Of a stretch of 61,043 bases of DNA, positions 10,880 through 18,651 are shown in pieces (the first letter of the stretch is position 1; each line of letters starts with the position of its first letter). Location of the stretch: assembly GCF_017308015.1 (NCBI RefSeq), contig NZ_JAFKFW010000033.1:1-61043 (forward strand). The letters are read 5' to 3'. The translations under genes and the position numbers were made by a program. The notes under the pieces are model-generated. The model worked only from the letters and a program-made list of their open reading frames with translations. It was not told where the DNA came from and searched no databases. This stretch comes from Allobosea sp. Its GTDB lineage: Bacteria; Pseudomonadota; Alphaproteobacteria; Rhizobiales; Beijerinckiaceae.

Positions 10880-11236
10880 TCAGCCCTTCGGCACCGCCGC
10901 CTCGTAGATCTCCGGCTTGAAGCCGACGATCGTCCTGCCCTTGCCGGGATCGAGCACCGGTCGCTTGATCATCGAGGGCTGCGCCAGCATCAGCGCGATT
11001 GCCTTCCCGGCATCGAGCCCCTGCTTCTCGGCATCTGGCAGCGCGCGGAAGGTGGTGCCTGCGCGGTTCAGCACCGTTTCCCAACCGTGTTCCTTGACCC
11101 AGCGCTCCAGCGAAGCCTTGTCGATCCCGCTCGCCTTGTAGTCGTGGAACGCAACCGCGACGCCATGGCTGTCGAGCCAGGCCCGTGCCTTCTTCATCGT
11201 ATCGCAGTTCTTGATGCCGTAGATCGTGATAGCCAT
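10880..11236 (-). CDS. ArsC/Spx-family thioredoxin-fold protein (YffB-like)
   Basis: 118 residues. It has the N-terminal MAITIYGIKNCDTMKKARAWL with a single Cys11 of the ArsC/Spx type, and ends with KRPVLDPGKGRTIVGFKPEIYE, typical of the YffB/ArsC-like group. Members are thiol-dependent reductases or of unknown role; bona fide arsenate reduction is not implied. AGAGG lies 8 bases before the ATG. It follows the glutathione transferase gene by 12 bp, so both are probably one thiol-related transcript. Confidence 0.88.
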   Translation of the reverse strand: MAITIYGIKNCDTMKKARAWLDSHGVAVAFHDYKASGIDKASLERWVKEHGWETVLNRAGTTFRALPDAEKQGLDAGKAIALMLAQPSMIKRPVLDPGKGRTIVGFKPEIYEAAVPKG

Positions 11237-11248
11237 CTCGCAAACCTC

Positions 11249-11956
11249 TCAGGCCGGGCGCTTCGGGCTGTCGAGACCGCGCTGCACGGCCGGACGCGAC
11301 AGGCAGCGCTCCAGCCAGATCGGCACATGGGTCAGCTTGGCATAGTCGACGAGTTCGCCCGCCCCGTAGAACCCCACGAGGTTGCGCACCCAGCCAAGGA
11401 TCGCGATATCGGCGATGCTATAGTCGTCGCCCATGATCCAGGTGCGGCTCGCCAGCCGATCCTCGAGCACGCCGAGCAGGCGCTTGCTCTCGCTGGCATA
11501 GCGGTCGCGCGGGCGCTTGTCCTCGTATTCGCGGCCGGCGAACTTGTGGAAGAAGCCGAGCTGCCCGAACATCGGGCCGATCGCCGCCATCTGGAAGAAC
11601 ACCCACTGGATGGTCTCGTAGCGGGCGGCGGGATCCTTCGGCAGGAGCTTGCCGGTCTTCTCGGCGAGATAGAGCAGGATCGCGCCGGATTCCCACAGGC
11701 CCATCGGCTTTCCGTCCGGGCCGCTGGGGTCGATGATCGCCGGGATCTTGCCGTTGGGGTTCAGCGACAGGAATTCCGGGCCCCAGGTCTCGTTCTTGCC
11801 GATATCGATGAGATGCGGCTCGTAGGGCAGCTCCAGCTCCTCCAGCGCGATCGAGACCTTCACGCCGTTCGGCGTCGGCAGCGAATAGAGTTGGATGCGG
11901 TCGGGATGTGCGGCGGGCCAGCGTCTGGTGATCGGGAAAGCGGACAAATTGGCCAT
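11249..11956 (-). CDS. Glutathione S-transferase family protein (YghU/YfcG-like)
   Basis: 235 residues with the N-terminal thioredoxin fold (IQLYSLPTPNGVKVSIALEE). It has the cis-proline/glutathione-binding segment NGKIPAIIDPSGPDGK with GLWESGAILLYLAEK, then an all-helical C-terminal domain. The TPNGVKVSIALEE pattern and long linker match the YghU/YfcG group, which acts as disulfide-bond oxidoreductases using glutathione. The ATG at 11956 matches the family start; longer upstream readings have no family support. It lies in line with the ArsC-like gene 12 bp downstream. Confidence 0.9.
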   Translation of the reverse strand: MANLSAFPITRRWPAAHPDRIQLYSLPTPNGVKVSIALEELELPYEPHLIDIGKNETWGPEFLSLNPNGKIPAIIDPSGPDGKPMGLWESGAILLYLAEKTGKLLPKDPAARYETIQWVFFQMAAIGPMFGQLGFFHKFAGREYEDKRPRDRYASESKRLLGVLEDRLASRTWIMGDDYSIADIAILGWVRNLVGFYGAGELVDYAKLTHVPIWLERCLSRPAVQRGLDSPKRPA

Positions 11957-12074
11957 GGAAGGCTCCGTCTGAATCGGATGGGGTTTCGGCCGGAAACGAT
12001 AGAGCCGGCCGCGCCCAAAGCAACGGTGTGAGAGCCCGATTGCCGCAAACCGGCCTTGCACGGCTGCATGGAGT

Positions 12075-12659
12075 TCAGCCGAGCTTCCAGGAGCCCAGAA
12101 TCTGATAGGGCTGACGATCGATGCTCTCGACCAGCACGAACGCGCGCACCTGCCAGCGCAGCTCCGGCACATCGATGGGCTCCCGAAGCCTCCGATCGTA
12201 GAAAAGCGTCACATGCGGCTGGAAGGTTGATCCATCAACCTTGAGCCCAGCTTGTCGCAAGGCGCCAAGGAGCGCGGCGGACAAGCCGTTGACCCCCGGC
12301 AGGTCCTCTCTGGTCATCAACGAGAACGCATAGTTCGGCGGCTTTCCGAAACTTGCCGCCTGATCGAATTTCACCGCGAAGGAGGTCTTCCGGATCGCCT
12401 CGGCAATCGTACGTGCCATTGCGATGCTCTGCCCGAACGGGCCATCGGGGACAGCAATGCCTCGCAAGGTCACATGATATTTGCCTAGCCCGCGCAACTC
12501 GCCTGAGGCGCTCAGCCGCTGACGCAAATCACGAGCAAGCCTATCGATCCGCAACCCCGCTTCCGCGTCCGGAAGGAGCGCGAAGAAATAGCGGGGCGGG
12601 CGGCAGCCTTCTCGCGGCCGAAACTCTCGCCCACCGTCGAGTTCGAGAACGAACTGCAT
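12075..12659 (-). CDS. 2'-5' RNA ligase family protein / RNA 2',3'-cyclic phosphodiesterase (ThpR-like)
   Basis: 194 residues of the 2H phosphoesterase superfamily. Two HxTL motifs are visible, His62-Val-Thr-Leu (KYHVTLRG) and His149-Val-Thr-Leu (FQPHVTLFYD), with the expected spacing. Members open 2',3'-cyclic phosphates or join 2'-5' linkages; the physiological substrate is unknown. The ATG at 12659 is preceded only by GGAAT, and the DNA just upstream is locally AT-rich and could hold the promoter. Confidence 0.86.
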   Translation of the reverse strand: MQFVLELDGGREFRPREGCRPPRYFFALLPDAEAGLRIDRLARDLRQRLSASGELRGLGKYHVTLRGIAVPDGPFGQSIAMARTIAEAIRKTSFAVKFDQAASFGKPPNYAFSLMTREDLPGVNGLSAALLGALRQAGLKVDGSTFQPHVTLFYDRRLREPIDVPELRWQVRAFVLVESIDRQPYQILGSWKLG

Positions 12660-12862
12660 ATTCCAATATAGAACAAAAAGGAAACAAAACAAGCCGCAAT
12701 CCGCCCAGCGAAAATCGCAGGGCGGCCAGTCGCCGTGACAACCCTGCCCGCGCTTGAGCGCCATAGGCCTCGCGTCTAGGCTGCCTCTGGTGGCCGCACG
12801 GTCGCCGCTTGCGCCCCCCGCTCGGCGGGCGGCACGGATTCCTCTCCTGTCAGGCATTGGTT

Positions 12863-14242
12863 ATGGCTTCCTCAGACGCACTCGCCGCGGTCTTCGACCA
12901 TATCGAGACCAACCGCAGCGCCTTCCTCGACCGCCTCATCGCGTATCTGCGCCATCCGAGCATCAGCGCCGAGAATATCGGCATCGCCGAGGTTGGCGTC
13001 CTGCTCGTCGACATGCTCACGGAAATCGGCCTGGAAACCAGCCTGATCCCGACCGAGGGCCACCCGGTCGTCGTCGCGCGCTGGGAGAAGGCGCCGGGCA
13101 AACCGACGGTGCTGCTCTATGGCCATTACGACGTGCAGCCGCCGGACCCGCTCGACAAATGGGTCTCGCCGCCCTTCGAGCCGACGATCCGTGACGGCCG
13201 CCTCTATGCGCGCGGCGTCGGCGATAACAAGGGCCAGCATTTCGCCCAGATTCTCGCCATCGAATCCCATCTCAAGGTCCATGGCGAATTGCCCTGCAAC
13301 GTCATCCTCGTTCTGGAAGGCGAGGAGGAGATCGGCAGTCCCAACATTGCCGGTTTCGTGCGCGCCAACCCGCATCTGCTCAAGGCCGACCTCGCCGTCA
13401 CCGCCGATGGTCCCCGCCATGCCAGCGGCGCGCCGACCATCAAGTTCGGCTCGCGCGGCGTCGTCTCCTTCGACCTGCGCTGCCGCCATGCCAGCCGCGA
13501 CGTCCATTCCGGCAATTTCGGCGGCATCGTGCCGAACCCGATCTGGACGCTGGTCCATCTCCTCGCGACGATGAAGAACCCCAAGGGCGAGATCACCATT
13601 GACGGTCTGCACGATGCCGTCGAGCTGCCCACACTCGAGGACATCGAGGCAATCAAGCGCCTGCCGCTCGATATCGACGCGTTCAAGCAGGGCTTGGATC
13701 TCAAGCGGCTCGATGCACCGCTCGACCGGCCCTTCTACGACCGCCTCTGCTTCCAGCCGACGCTCACGATCAACGGCTTCCATGGCGGCTATGGCGGGCC
13801 TGGCACCAAGACCGTGCTGCCGAACGAGGCGCTGGTGAAATGCGACATCCGCCTCGTCGAGGCGCAGGATCCGGAGGACATCCTGCGCAAGGTCCGGGCT
13901 CACGTCGAAAAGCACGCGCCGGAGGTCGAGTTCATCTGCGAGGAGAAGGGCATGCAGCCCTCAAAAACCTCGATCGCCTCGCCCTATACCGCGCCGCTGC
14001 GCCGCGCCTTCGTGGCGGCCCAGGGCGAGGAGCCGCTGCTGATTCCGGCCGGCTTCGGCAGCTTGCCGAATTACGTCTTCACCAAGATCTTGGGCATCCC
14101 GGCCTTCGTGACGCCCTATGCCAATCACGACGAGGCCAACCACGCCCCCAACGAGAACATGACGCTGGACTGCTTCTACAGCGGGCTGCGCACGGGCGCG
14201 GCCCTGCTGCACGAGCTCGGCCAGCTCGGAAAGCCGGCCTGA
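12863..14242 (+). CDS. M20-family dipeptidase
   Basis: Zinc-dependent metallopeptidase, 459 residues, cytoplasmic. The metal ligands are recognisable in LLYGHYDVQPPDPLDKW, RGVGDNKGQHFAQ, LEGEEEIGSPN, VTADGPRH and the C-terminal NHAPNENM. The dimerisation domain contains the conserved RDVHSGNFGG. Family members hydrolyse dipeptides (PepV/CNDP-like) or beta-Ala dipeptides. The ATG at 12863 gives the usual N-terminus; an earlier in-frame start has no family support. It lies next to the peptide-uptake island, which fits a peptide-processing role, but it lacks the island's operator. Confidence 0.92.
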   Translation: MASSDALAAVFDHIETNRSAFLDRLIAYLRHPSISAENIGIAEVGVLLVDMLTEIGLETSLIPTEGHPVVVARWEKAPGKPTVLLYGHYDVQPPDPLDKWVSPPFEPTIRDGRLYARGVGDNKGQHFAQILAIESHLKVHGELPCNVILVLEGEEEIGSPNIAGFVRANPHLLKADLAVTADGPRHASGAPTIKFGSRGVVSFDLRCRHASRDVHSGNFGGIVPNPIWTLVHLLATMKNPKGEITIDGLHDAVELPTLEDIEAIKRLPLDIDAFKQGLDLKRLDAPLDRPFYDRLCFQPTLTINGFHGGYGGPGTKTVLPNEALVKCDIRLVEAQDPEDILRKVRAHVEKHAPEVEFICEEKGMQPSKTSIASPYTAPLRRAFVAAQGEEPLLIPAGFGSLPNYVFTKILGIPAFVTPYANHDEANHAPNENMTLDCFYSGLRTGAALLHELGQLGKPA

Positions 14243-14257
14243 GCGCTATCACAGACG

Positions 14258-14280
14258 GGAAGGGCGTTACCTGCCCTTCC
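14258..14280. terminator. Stem-loop between convergent M20 dipeptidase and enoyl-CoA hydratase genes
   Basis: Inverted repeat GGAAGGGC-N7-GCCCTTCC that spans the stop of the minus-strand gene. No clear T-run follows, so termination is plausible but not certain. Confidence 0.4.
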
Positions 14281-15049
14281 AGTTCGGCGTCCGCTTGCCG
14301 AGGAAGGCTTCCATGCCCTCGCGGAAATCGGCGCTGGTGTAGCAGAGCGTCACGAGGTCGTGGCCGTCGATCCCTGCGGCGGTCGCAGCGGTCAGGCGGC
14401 GCATCGCCTCCTTTGTCGCGCGCATCGTCAATGGCGCGTGGCCCGCGATGGTCTCCGCCAATTCGCGAGCCCGCCGCATCAGCGCCTCATGATCCGGCAC
14501 CAGCTCGTTGTAGAGCCCGATCCGCGCGCCCTCCTCGGCCTCGACCAGCCTGGCAGTGAAGACGATGTCCTTGACCCGCGCCGGGCCGAGGATGGCGTAG
14601 AGCCGCCCGTAATTCTCCATCGACAGGCAGTTGCCGAGCGTGCGCGCGATCGGGAAGCCGAAGCGCGCCGACTGCGTCGCGATGCGCAGGTCGCAGGCGA
14701 GCCCGATCGCCGCCCCGCCGCCGGTGAAGGCGCCGGAAATAGCGGCCAGCGTCGGCACCGGACAGCTCTCGATCGTACCGATCACGGTCTCGATCCGCTC
14801 CTCATAGGCCAGCGCATCCTCGGCGCTGGAAAAGGAGCGAAACTGGGCGATGTCGGTGCCGGCCGCGAAGGCCTTGTCGCCCGCCCCGGTCATGACGATG
14901 ACGCGCGGATCGCCATGCGCGACCAGGTCGCGGCAGATCTCGGCGATGCGCTCATACATCGCGAAGGTCAGCGCGTTGCGCGCCTGGGGCCGGTTGAGCG
15001 TGATCGTGCCGACCCCGCCCTCGACCGCATACAGGATTTCGTCGTTCAC
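14267..15049 (-). CDS. Enoyl-CoA hydratase/isomerase family protein
   Basis: 260-residue crotonase-fold enzyme. The oxyanion-hole segments are TGAGDKAFAAGTDIAQF and SGAFTGGGAAIGLACDLRIA. The GTG start is preceded by GGAGA at 5 bases. The CoA-transferase gene lies 11 bp upstream on the same strand, so the pair forms an operon that would activate an acid as its CoA thioester and hydrate, isomerise or cleave it. The canonical second Glu of true hydratases is not evident in SMENYGRLYAILGPARVKD, so the exact reaction is open. Confidence 0.9.
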   Translation of the reverse strand: MNDEILYAVEGGVGTITLNRPQARNALTFAMYERIAEICRDLVAHGDPRVIVMTGAGDKAFAAGTDIAQFRSFSSAEDALAYEERIETVIGTIESCPVPTLAAISGAFTGGGAAIGLACDLRIATQSARFGFPIARTLGNCLSMENYGRLYAILGPARVKDIVFTARLVEAEEGARIGLYNELVPDHEALMRRARELAETIAGHAPLTMRATKEAMRRLTAATAAGIDGHDLVTLCYTSADFREGMEAFLGKRTPNWKGR

Positions 15050-15060
15050 GCAGGTCTCCG

Positions 15061-16254
15061 TCAGATCACGCCATCGGCCCGCAAGCGCGCGAGCCCGGCT
15101 TCGTCATAGCCGAGATCGGCCAGAATCTCGTCGTTATGCGCGCCGGCCGCCGGCGTCGGCGCCGCGACATCGGCCGGCGTGCGCGACAGCGTCACCGGCT
15201 GGCCGATCAGGCGGATATCGCCAAGCTCGGGATGGCTCACCGGCTTGGCAATGCCGAGATGGCGCACCTGCGGGTCCTCGAACATCTCGTCGACCGCATA
15301 GATCGGCCCGGCCGGGACGCTGTTGCGCTCCATCGCCTCCAGCCAATGAACGCTGTCGGCAGCCGCGAAAATCTCCTCGATCAGCGCGCGCAATTCCGGC
15401 CGGCGCGCGAAGCGCTTCTCCTTGTTGTCATAGCGTGCATCCGTGCCCCATTCCGGCCGCTCGATCGCCCGACAGAACGAGCGCCACTGCTCCTCGCCGC
15501 CGACGCCGAGATTGATCGCGCCGTCGCGCGTCCGGTAGACGCCCATCGGCGTATGATAGGGATGATCGTTGCCGGCCTGCGGCGGCACCGAGCCCTCGAC
15601 GAGATAGCGCGCGGCCTGGAAATCCATCATCGCGATCTGGGCCTCGAGCAGCGAGGTCTGCACCCATTGCCCCTTGCCGGAGACCGCCCGCTCCTGCAGC
15701 GCGACCAGCGCCCCAACCGCGCCATAGAGGCCGGCCGAGGAATCGGCGAGTGCGATCCCGGCCCGCACCGGCCCCTGCCCCGGCAGGCCGGTCACCGACA
15801 TCATCCCGCCCATGCCCTGCGCGATCTGGTCGAAACCGGCGCGCGTCCGATAGGGACCGGATTGGCCGAAGCCGGAGATCGAGACCAGGATCAGCCGCGG
15901 GTTGCGCGCATGCAGCGTCTCGAAATCGAGCCCGAGCCGCTCCTTCACGTCCGGCCGGAAGTTCTCGACGACGAGGTCGGCCTCGTCGACGAGCTTCATC
16001 AGGATCGCCTTGCCTTCGGGCGTCTTGAGGTTCAGCGCGAGCGAGCGCTTGTTGCGATGCAGGTTCTGCATGTCGTAGCCGAGGCGCGGCCCGCTCATGT
16101 TCTCGTTGGGGTCGAACCCTGGCGGGCTCTCGAGCTTGATCACGTCGGCGCCGAAATCGGCGAAGACCCGCACGCAGGTCGGCCCGGCCCGCACCCGCGT
16201 CATGTCCAGCACCTTGAGCCCGGCAAGCGCGGTGGACGGTCTCGGCTGTGGCAT
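15061..16254 (-). CDS. CaiB/BaiF (class III) CoA-transferase
   Basis: 397 residues. It starts with LAGLKVLDMTRVRAGPTCVRVFADFGADVIKLE, the family nucleotide/CoA-binding start. It contains NLHRNKRSLALNLKTPEGK and VENFRPDVKERLGLD, including the catalytic-Asp region of the formyl-CoA transferase family. It transfers CoA between carboxylic acids. The SD (GGGAG) lies inside the right arm of a perfect 9-bp hairpin directly before the ATG, so translation may be controlled. It is cotranscribed with the enoyl-CoA hydratase gene. A strong terminator separates it from the aminotransferase gene upstream. Confidence 0.93.
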   Translation of the reverse strand: MPQPRPSTALAGLKVLDMTRVRAGPTCVRVFADFGADVIKLESPPGFDPNENMSGPRLGYDMQNLHRNKRSLALNLKTPEGKAILMKLVDEADLVVENFRPDVKERLGLDFETLHARNPRLILVSISGFGQSGPYRTRAGFDQIAQGMGGMMSVTGLPGQGPVRAGIALADSSAGLYGAVGALVALQERAVSGKGQWVQTSLLEAQIAMMDFQAARYLVEGSVPPQAGNDHPYHTPMGVYRTRDGAINLGVGGEEQWRSFCRAIERPEWGTDARYDNKEKRFARRPELRALIEEIFAAADSVHWLEAMERNSVPAGPIYAVDEMFEDPQVRHLGIAKPVSHPELGDIRLIGQPVTLSRTPADVAAPTPAAGAHNDEILADLGYDEAGLARLRADGVI

Positions 16255-16256
16255 CG

Positions 16257-16279
16257 GTTCGCTCCCTCTCGGAGCGAAC
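16257..16279 (-). promoter_or_regulatory. Hairpin that sequesters the CoA-transferase ribosome binding site
   Basis: Perfect inverted repeat GTTCGCTCC-N5-GGAGCGAAC ending 2 bases before the ATG at 16254. The GGAG of the right arm is the only good SD (7 bases from ATG) and would be fully paired in the mRNA. This could act as a translational switch, or could be an operator in DNA. Confidence 0.5.
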
Positions 16280-16319
16280 TATCCGGTACGGCCGGCGGCG
16301 TGGTCAATGGTTCCGTGCA

Positions 16320-16333
16320 TGCTGCATGCAGCA
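16320..16333. repeat. 14-bp perfect palindrome upstream of CoA-transferase gene
   Basis: TGCTGCATGCAGCA is self-complementary. It lies between the aminotransferase terminator and a TTGACC hexamer in front of the CoA-transferase gene, about 65 bp from its start. It could be a regulator site for that operon; the protein is unknown. Confidence 0.35.
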
Positions 16334-16346
16334 GCGAAGCGCATGA

Positions 16347-16378
16347 CGAAAAAGCGCCCGGCTTGCGACCGGGCGCTG
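16347..16378 (-). terminator. Rho-independent terminator of the aminotransferase gene
   Basis: On the minus strand AGCGCCCGG-N7-CCGGGCGCT is followed at once by TTTTTCG. A 9-bp GC stem plus T-run just after the stop at 16404 is a textbook intrinsic terminator. It separates the aminotransferase transcript from the CoA-transferase operon. Confidence 0.85.
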
Positions 16379-16403
16379 CCTGGATGTCGCTCGTTGCCGG
16401 ATG

Positions 16404-17720
16404 CTAGGCCACAGCCCGTGCCGCATCCCGCACGGCCGCCAGCGTCGCATCGACCACTGGCGCATCGTGCTCCGACGACACGAACCAGGCGCCGCGCTCC
16501 AGCACGCGCACGCCGCGCTTGAGCAATTCATGGGCGAAGCGACTATAGGCGGCCTTATCGGCACGCGCGACGTCGCGGTAGTTCCGCGCCGGCGCGTCGA
16601 GTCCGAAGGCAACGTGGAACATCAGCGGGAAGCCGACGACCTGCGCCTTGATGCCAGCCTCTTTCAGGATGGTACGGATGCCGTCCTGCAGACGCTGGCC
16701 ATGAGCCGAGCTACGCTCGTAATGCTCCGGCGTCAGCGCCTTCTGGGTCGCGACCAGCGCCGCCATGGACACCGGCTGGGCGTTGAAGGTGCCGCCATGC
16801 AGCACGCCGTCCGCGAAGAGGTCGAGCAGGTCGGCCCGTCCCGCGATCGCCGCAACCGGGAAACCGTTGGCGATCGCTTTCGCCATCAGCGTGAGATCGG
16901 GCGTCACGCCGAAGCGCTCCTGCGCTCCGCCGCGTCCCAGCCGGAAACCGGTGATGACCTCGTCGAAGATCAGGATCGCGCCATGCTTGCGACACGCGGC
17001 GAGCGCGCCTTCCAGATAGCCCGGAGCGGGCGCGATGGCGCCCTGGTTGCACATCGCCGGCTCCATCAGCACGGCCGCGACATCGCCCTTGGCGAGCCGG
17101 GCCTCCAGCGCCGCGAGATCGTTCCAGCCGAGGATCGAGAGTCCCTCTCCCGCTTCGGGGTCCTGGCCCCTGCTGCCGATCACCGGCGTCGGCGCCTCCT
17201 CCGGTCCGGCTGCGTTGAGCCCAGGCGCCGTCGACCACAGGATGTTGTCGAACCAGCCGTGATAATGACCCTCGAACTTGACGATGGTACGTTTGCCGGT
17301 GGCGGCCCGCGCCAACCGCATCGCCGCCTGCGCCACCTCCGAACCCGATGAGCCGAAGCGCAACCGCTCCGCCGAGGGAACGCACTCGCAGATCAACTGC
17401 GCCGCCTCCGCCTCGACCGGCATCTGGCCGGCGAAGAGGATGCCCTTCTCGGCCTGCCGCTTCACCGCCTCGATGACCGGCGCGGGTGTATGGCCGAGCA
17501 CCGTCGCGCCCATGCCGCAGTAATAGTCGATGATCCGGTTGCCATCGGCATCGATCAGATAGGCGCCCTCGCCGCGCTCGAAGACGAGCGGCCCGGGCTG
17601 CATTCCCAACCGGAAATTGCTGTTCACACCGCCGGCGATGAAACGCGCATTCGCGGCGATCTGCCGGGCGGATTCGTCAAAGCGCAGAGCGCCCGCCTGC
17701 TGGCTGCCATTGCCTGTCAC
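16404..17720 (-). CDS. Class III PLP-dependent aminotransferase (GSA-aminotransferase-like)
   Basis: 438 residues, fold type I. It shows GPLVFERGEGAYLIDADGNR, the cofactor phosphate loop FGSSGSEVAQAAMRLARA, GHYHGW, the PLP-Asp segment ILIFDEVITGFRLG and the Schiff-base lysine in LMAKAIANGFPVAA. It resembles glutamate-1-semialdehyde aminomutase but sits in a catabolic island, so an amino-acid or beta-amino-acid aminotransferase is more likely. The start is GTG with AGGAGG 7 bases upstream. It is transcribed divergently from iclR across a shared operator and ends at a strong terminator. Confidence 0.9.
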   Translation of the reverse strand: MTGNGSQQAGALRFDESARQIAANARFIAGGVNSNFRLGMQPGPLVFERGEGAYLIDADGNRIIDYYCGMGATVLGHTPAPVIEAVKRQAEKGILFAGQMPVEAEAAQLICECVPSAERLRFGSSGSEVAQAAMRLARAATGKRTIVKFEGHYHGWFDNILWSTAPGLNAAGPEEAPTPVIGSRGQDPEAGEGLSILGWNDLAALEARLAKGDVAAVLMEPAMCNQGAIAPAPGYLEGALAACRKHGAILIFDEVITGFRLGRGGAQERFGVTPDLTLMAKAIANGFPVAAIAGRADLLDLFADGVLHGGTFNAQPVSMAALVATQKALTPEHYERSSAHGQRLQDGIRTILKEAGIKAQVVGFPLMFHVAFGLDAPARNYRDVARADKAAYSRFAHELLKRGVRVLERGAWFVSSEHDAPVVDATLAAVRDAARAVA

Positions 17721-17746
17721 TGCGTTGCCTCCTGCTGTTGCCCCCG

Positions 17747-17775
17747 ACCAGACCAGACCGAACGCACCGCGTAAA
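17747..17775 (-). promoter_or_regulatory. Predicted promoter of the aminotransferase gene
   Basis: On the minus strand TTTACG (17770-17775) serves as -35, with a 17-bp spacer to a weak -10 TCTGGT (17747-17752). The -35 lies exactly 9 bp after the GTTYC-type operator, as at the other sites of the island. The leader before the GTG is only about 20 bases. Confidence 0.6.
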
Positions 17776-17784
17776 GGAACAGGG

Positions 17785-17801
17785 GTTTCGTCTTGCGGAA
17801 T
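17785..17801. promoter_or_regulatory. Operator A of the island regulon (between aminotransferase and iclR)
   Basis: GTTTC-GTCTTGC-GGAAT, one mismatch from a 5-bp palindrome. Nine bases to the left lies TTTACG on the minus strand; nine bases to the right lies TTGGTC (17811-17816) on the plus strand. The divergent aminotransferase and iclR promoters could therefore share it. It is the weakest of the four sites, as is common for autoregulatory ones. Confidence 0.65.
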
Positions 17802-17854
17802 TTATCGGCTTTGGTCATGGTGGTTCCCGAGCGAGCCCGACCACCGGAGCGGCC

Positions 17855-18646
17855 ATGGTCAGAAAACCCGACAACCCCTATGTCGTGCAGCCGGTGATGA
17901 AGGCGCTGAAGGTGCTGGAGCTCGTCGCCCGCCACGGCCACGAGATCGCGCTCACCGCCGTCAGCAAGGAGCTCAAGATCCCGAAGACGACGACGTTCCG
18001 CTATCTGCAAACTCTGACCGCCGCCGGCTTCCTCGACCACAACCGCGCGACCGATCGCTACAATCTCGGCCCGCAATTGCGCTCGATCGCCCGCGCCGAT
18101 GCCAGCGTCAGCAAGGTCCGGGAGCTCGCCCGCCCGGCGATGATCGAATTGATGCAGGAGTTCAACGAGACCGTGAACCTTGCAGTCAAAGGCAATGGCA
18201 GGGTCGTCTATATCGACCTGATCGAGGCCAACCGCTCGCTCAGAATGCAGGCCCGTATCGGCGAGAGCCATCCGATGCATTCGACCGCACTCGGCAAGGC
18301 GATCCTCGCTTTCCTGCCCGACGCTGAGCGGCAGCGGCAGCTCGACCTGCCGCTGACCGAACGCACCGGCCGCACCCTGCTCGGACGCGAGGAGATCGAG
18401 CGGCAGCTCCGCCAAGTCGCCCGCACCGGCTATGCCACCGAGATAGGCGAGAACGAGGACGGCGCCATGTGCGTCGGCGTGCCGATCCTCGACGAGGACG
18501 GCTATCCCGTTGCGGCTCTCAGCGTCTCGGCGCCGCTGATGCGGATGCCGCATTCGTTGGCGGCGAAGGTCGGCACGCGGTTGCGCGAGGTCGCCGCCGG
18601 CATCTCGACCCATCTCGGCTCGCGCCCGACTGCCGATCTGCGCTGA
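17855..18646 (+). CDS. IclR-family transcriptional regulator
   Basis: 263 residues. An N-terminal winged helix-turn-helix (residues about 10-70: VMKALKVLELVARHGHEIAL, then LKIPKTTTFRYLQTL) is followed by the IclR effector domain. That domain has MQARIGESHPMHSTALGKAILAFLP and a late GAMCVGVPILDEDGYPVAALSVSAP. GGAG lies at a good distance from the ATG at 17855; longer readings run into the operator region. It is the only DNA-binding regulator in the island. Operator A lies in front of it, so it is the best candidate to bind the four 17-bp operators as activator or repressor. It converges with the permease gene 5 bp later. Confidence 0.93.
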   Translation: MVRKPDNPYVVQPVMKALKVLELVARHGHEIALTAVSKELKIPKTTTFRYLQTLTAAGFLDHNRATDRYNLGPQLRSIARADASVSKVRELARPAMIELMQEFNETVNLAVKGNGRVVYIDLIEANRSLRMQARIGESHPMHSTALGKAILAFLPDAERQRQLDLPLTERTGRTLLGREEIERQLRQVARTGYATEIGENEDGAMCVGVPILDEDGYPVAALSVSAPLMRMPHSLAAKVGTRLREVAAGISTHLGSRPTADLR

Positions 18647-18651
18647 GGGGC

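Noticed and set aside
10880-11236. Arsenate-resistance arsC
   Set aside because: The protein is of the YffB/Spx-like branch, and no arsR, arsB or acr3 gene is near.
9800-12031. 743-codon plus-strand frame
   Set aside because: It runs antisense across tgt, the ArsC-like gene and the glutathione transferase gene; no recognisable motif, composition of an antisense shadow.
16257-16279. Fifth operator of the IclR-type regulon before the CoA-transferase gene
   Set aside because: It begins GTTCG and ends CGAAC rather than GTTYC/GRAAC, has a different spacing and lies over the SD, not 9 bp from a -35.
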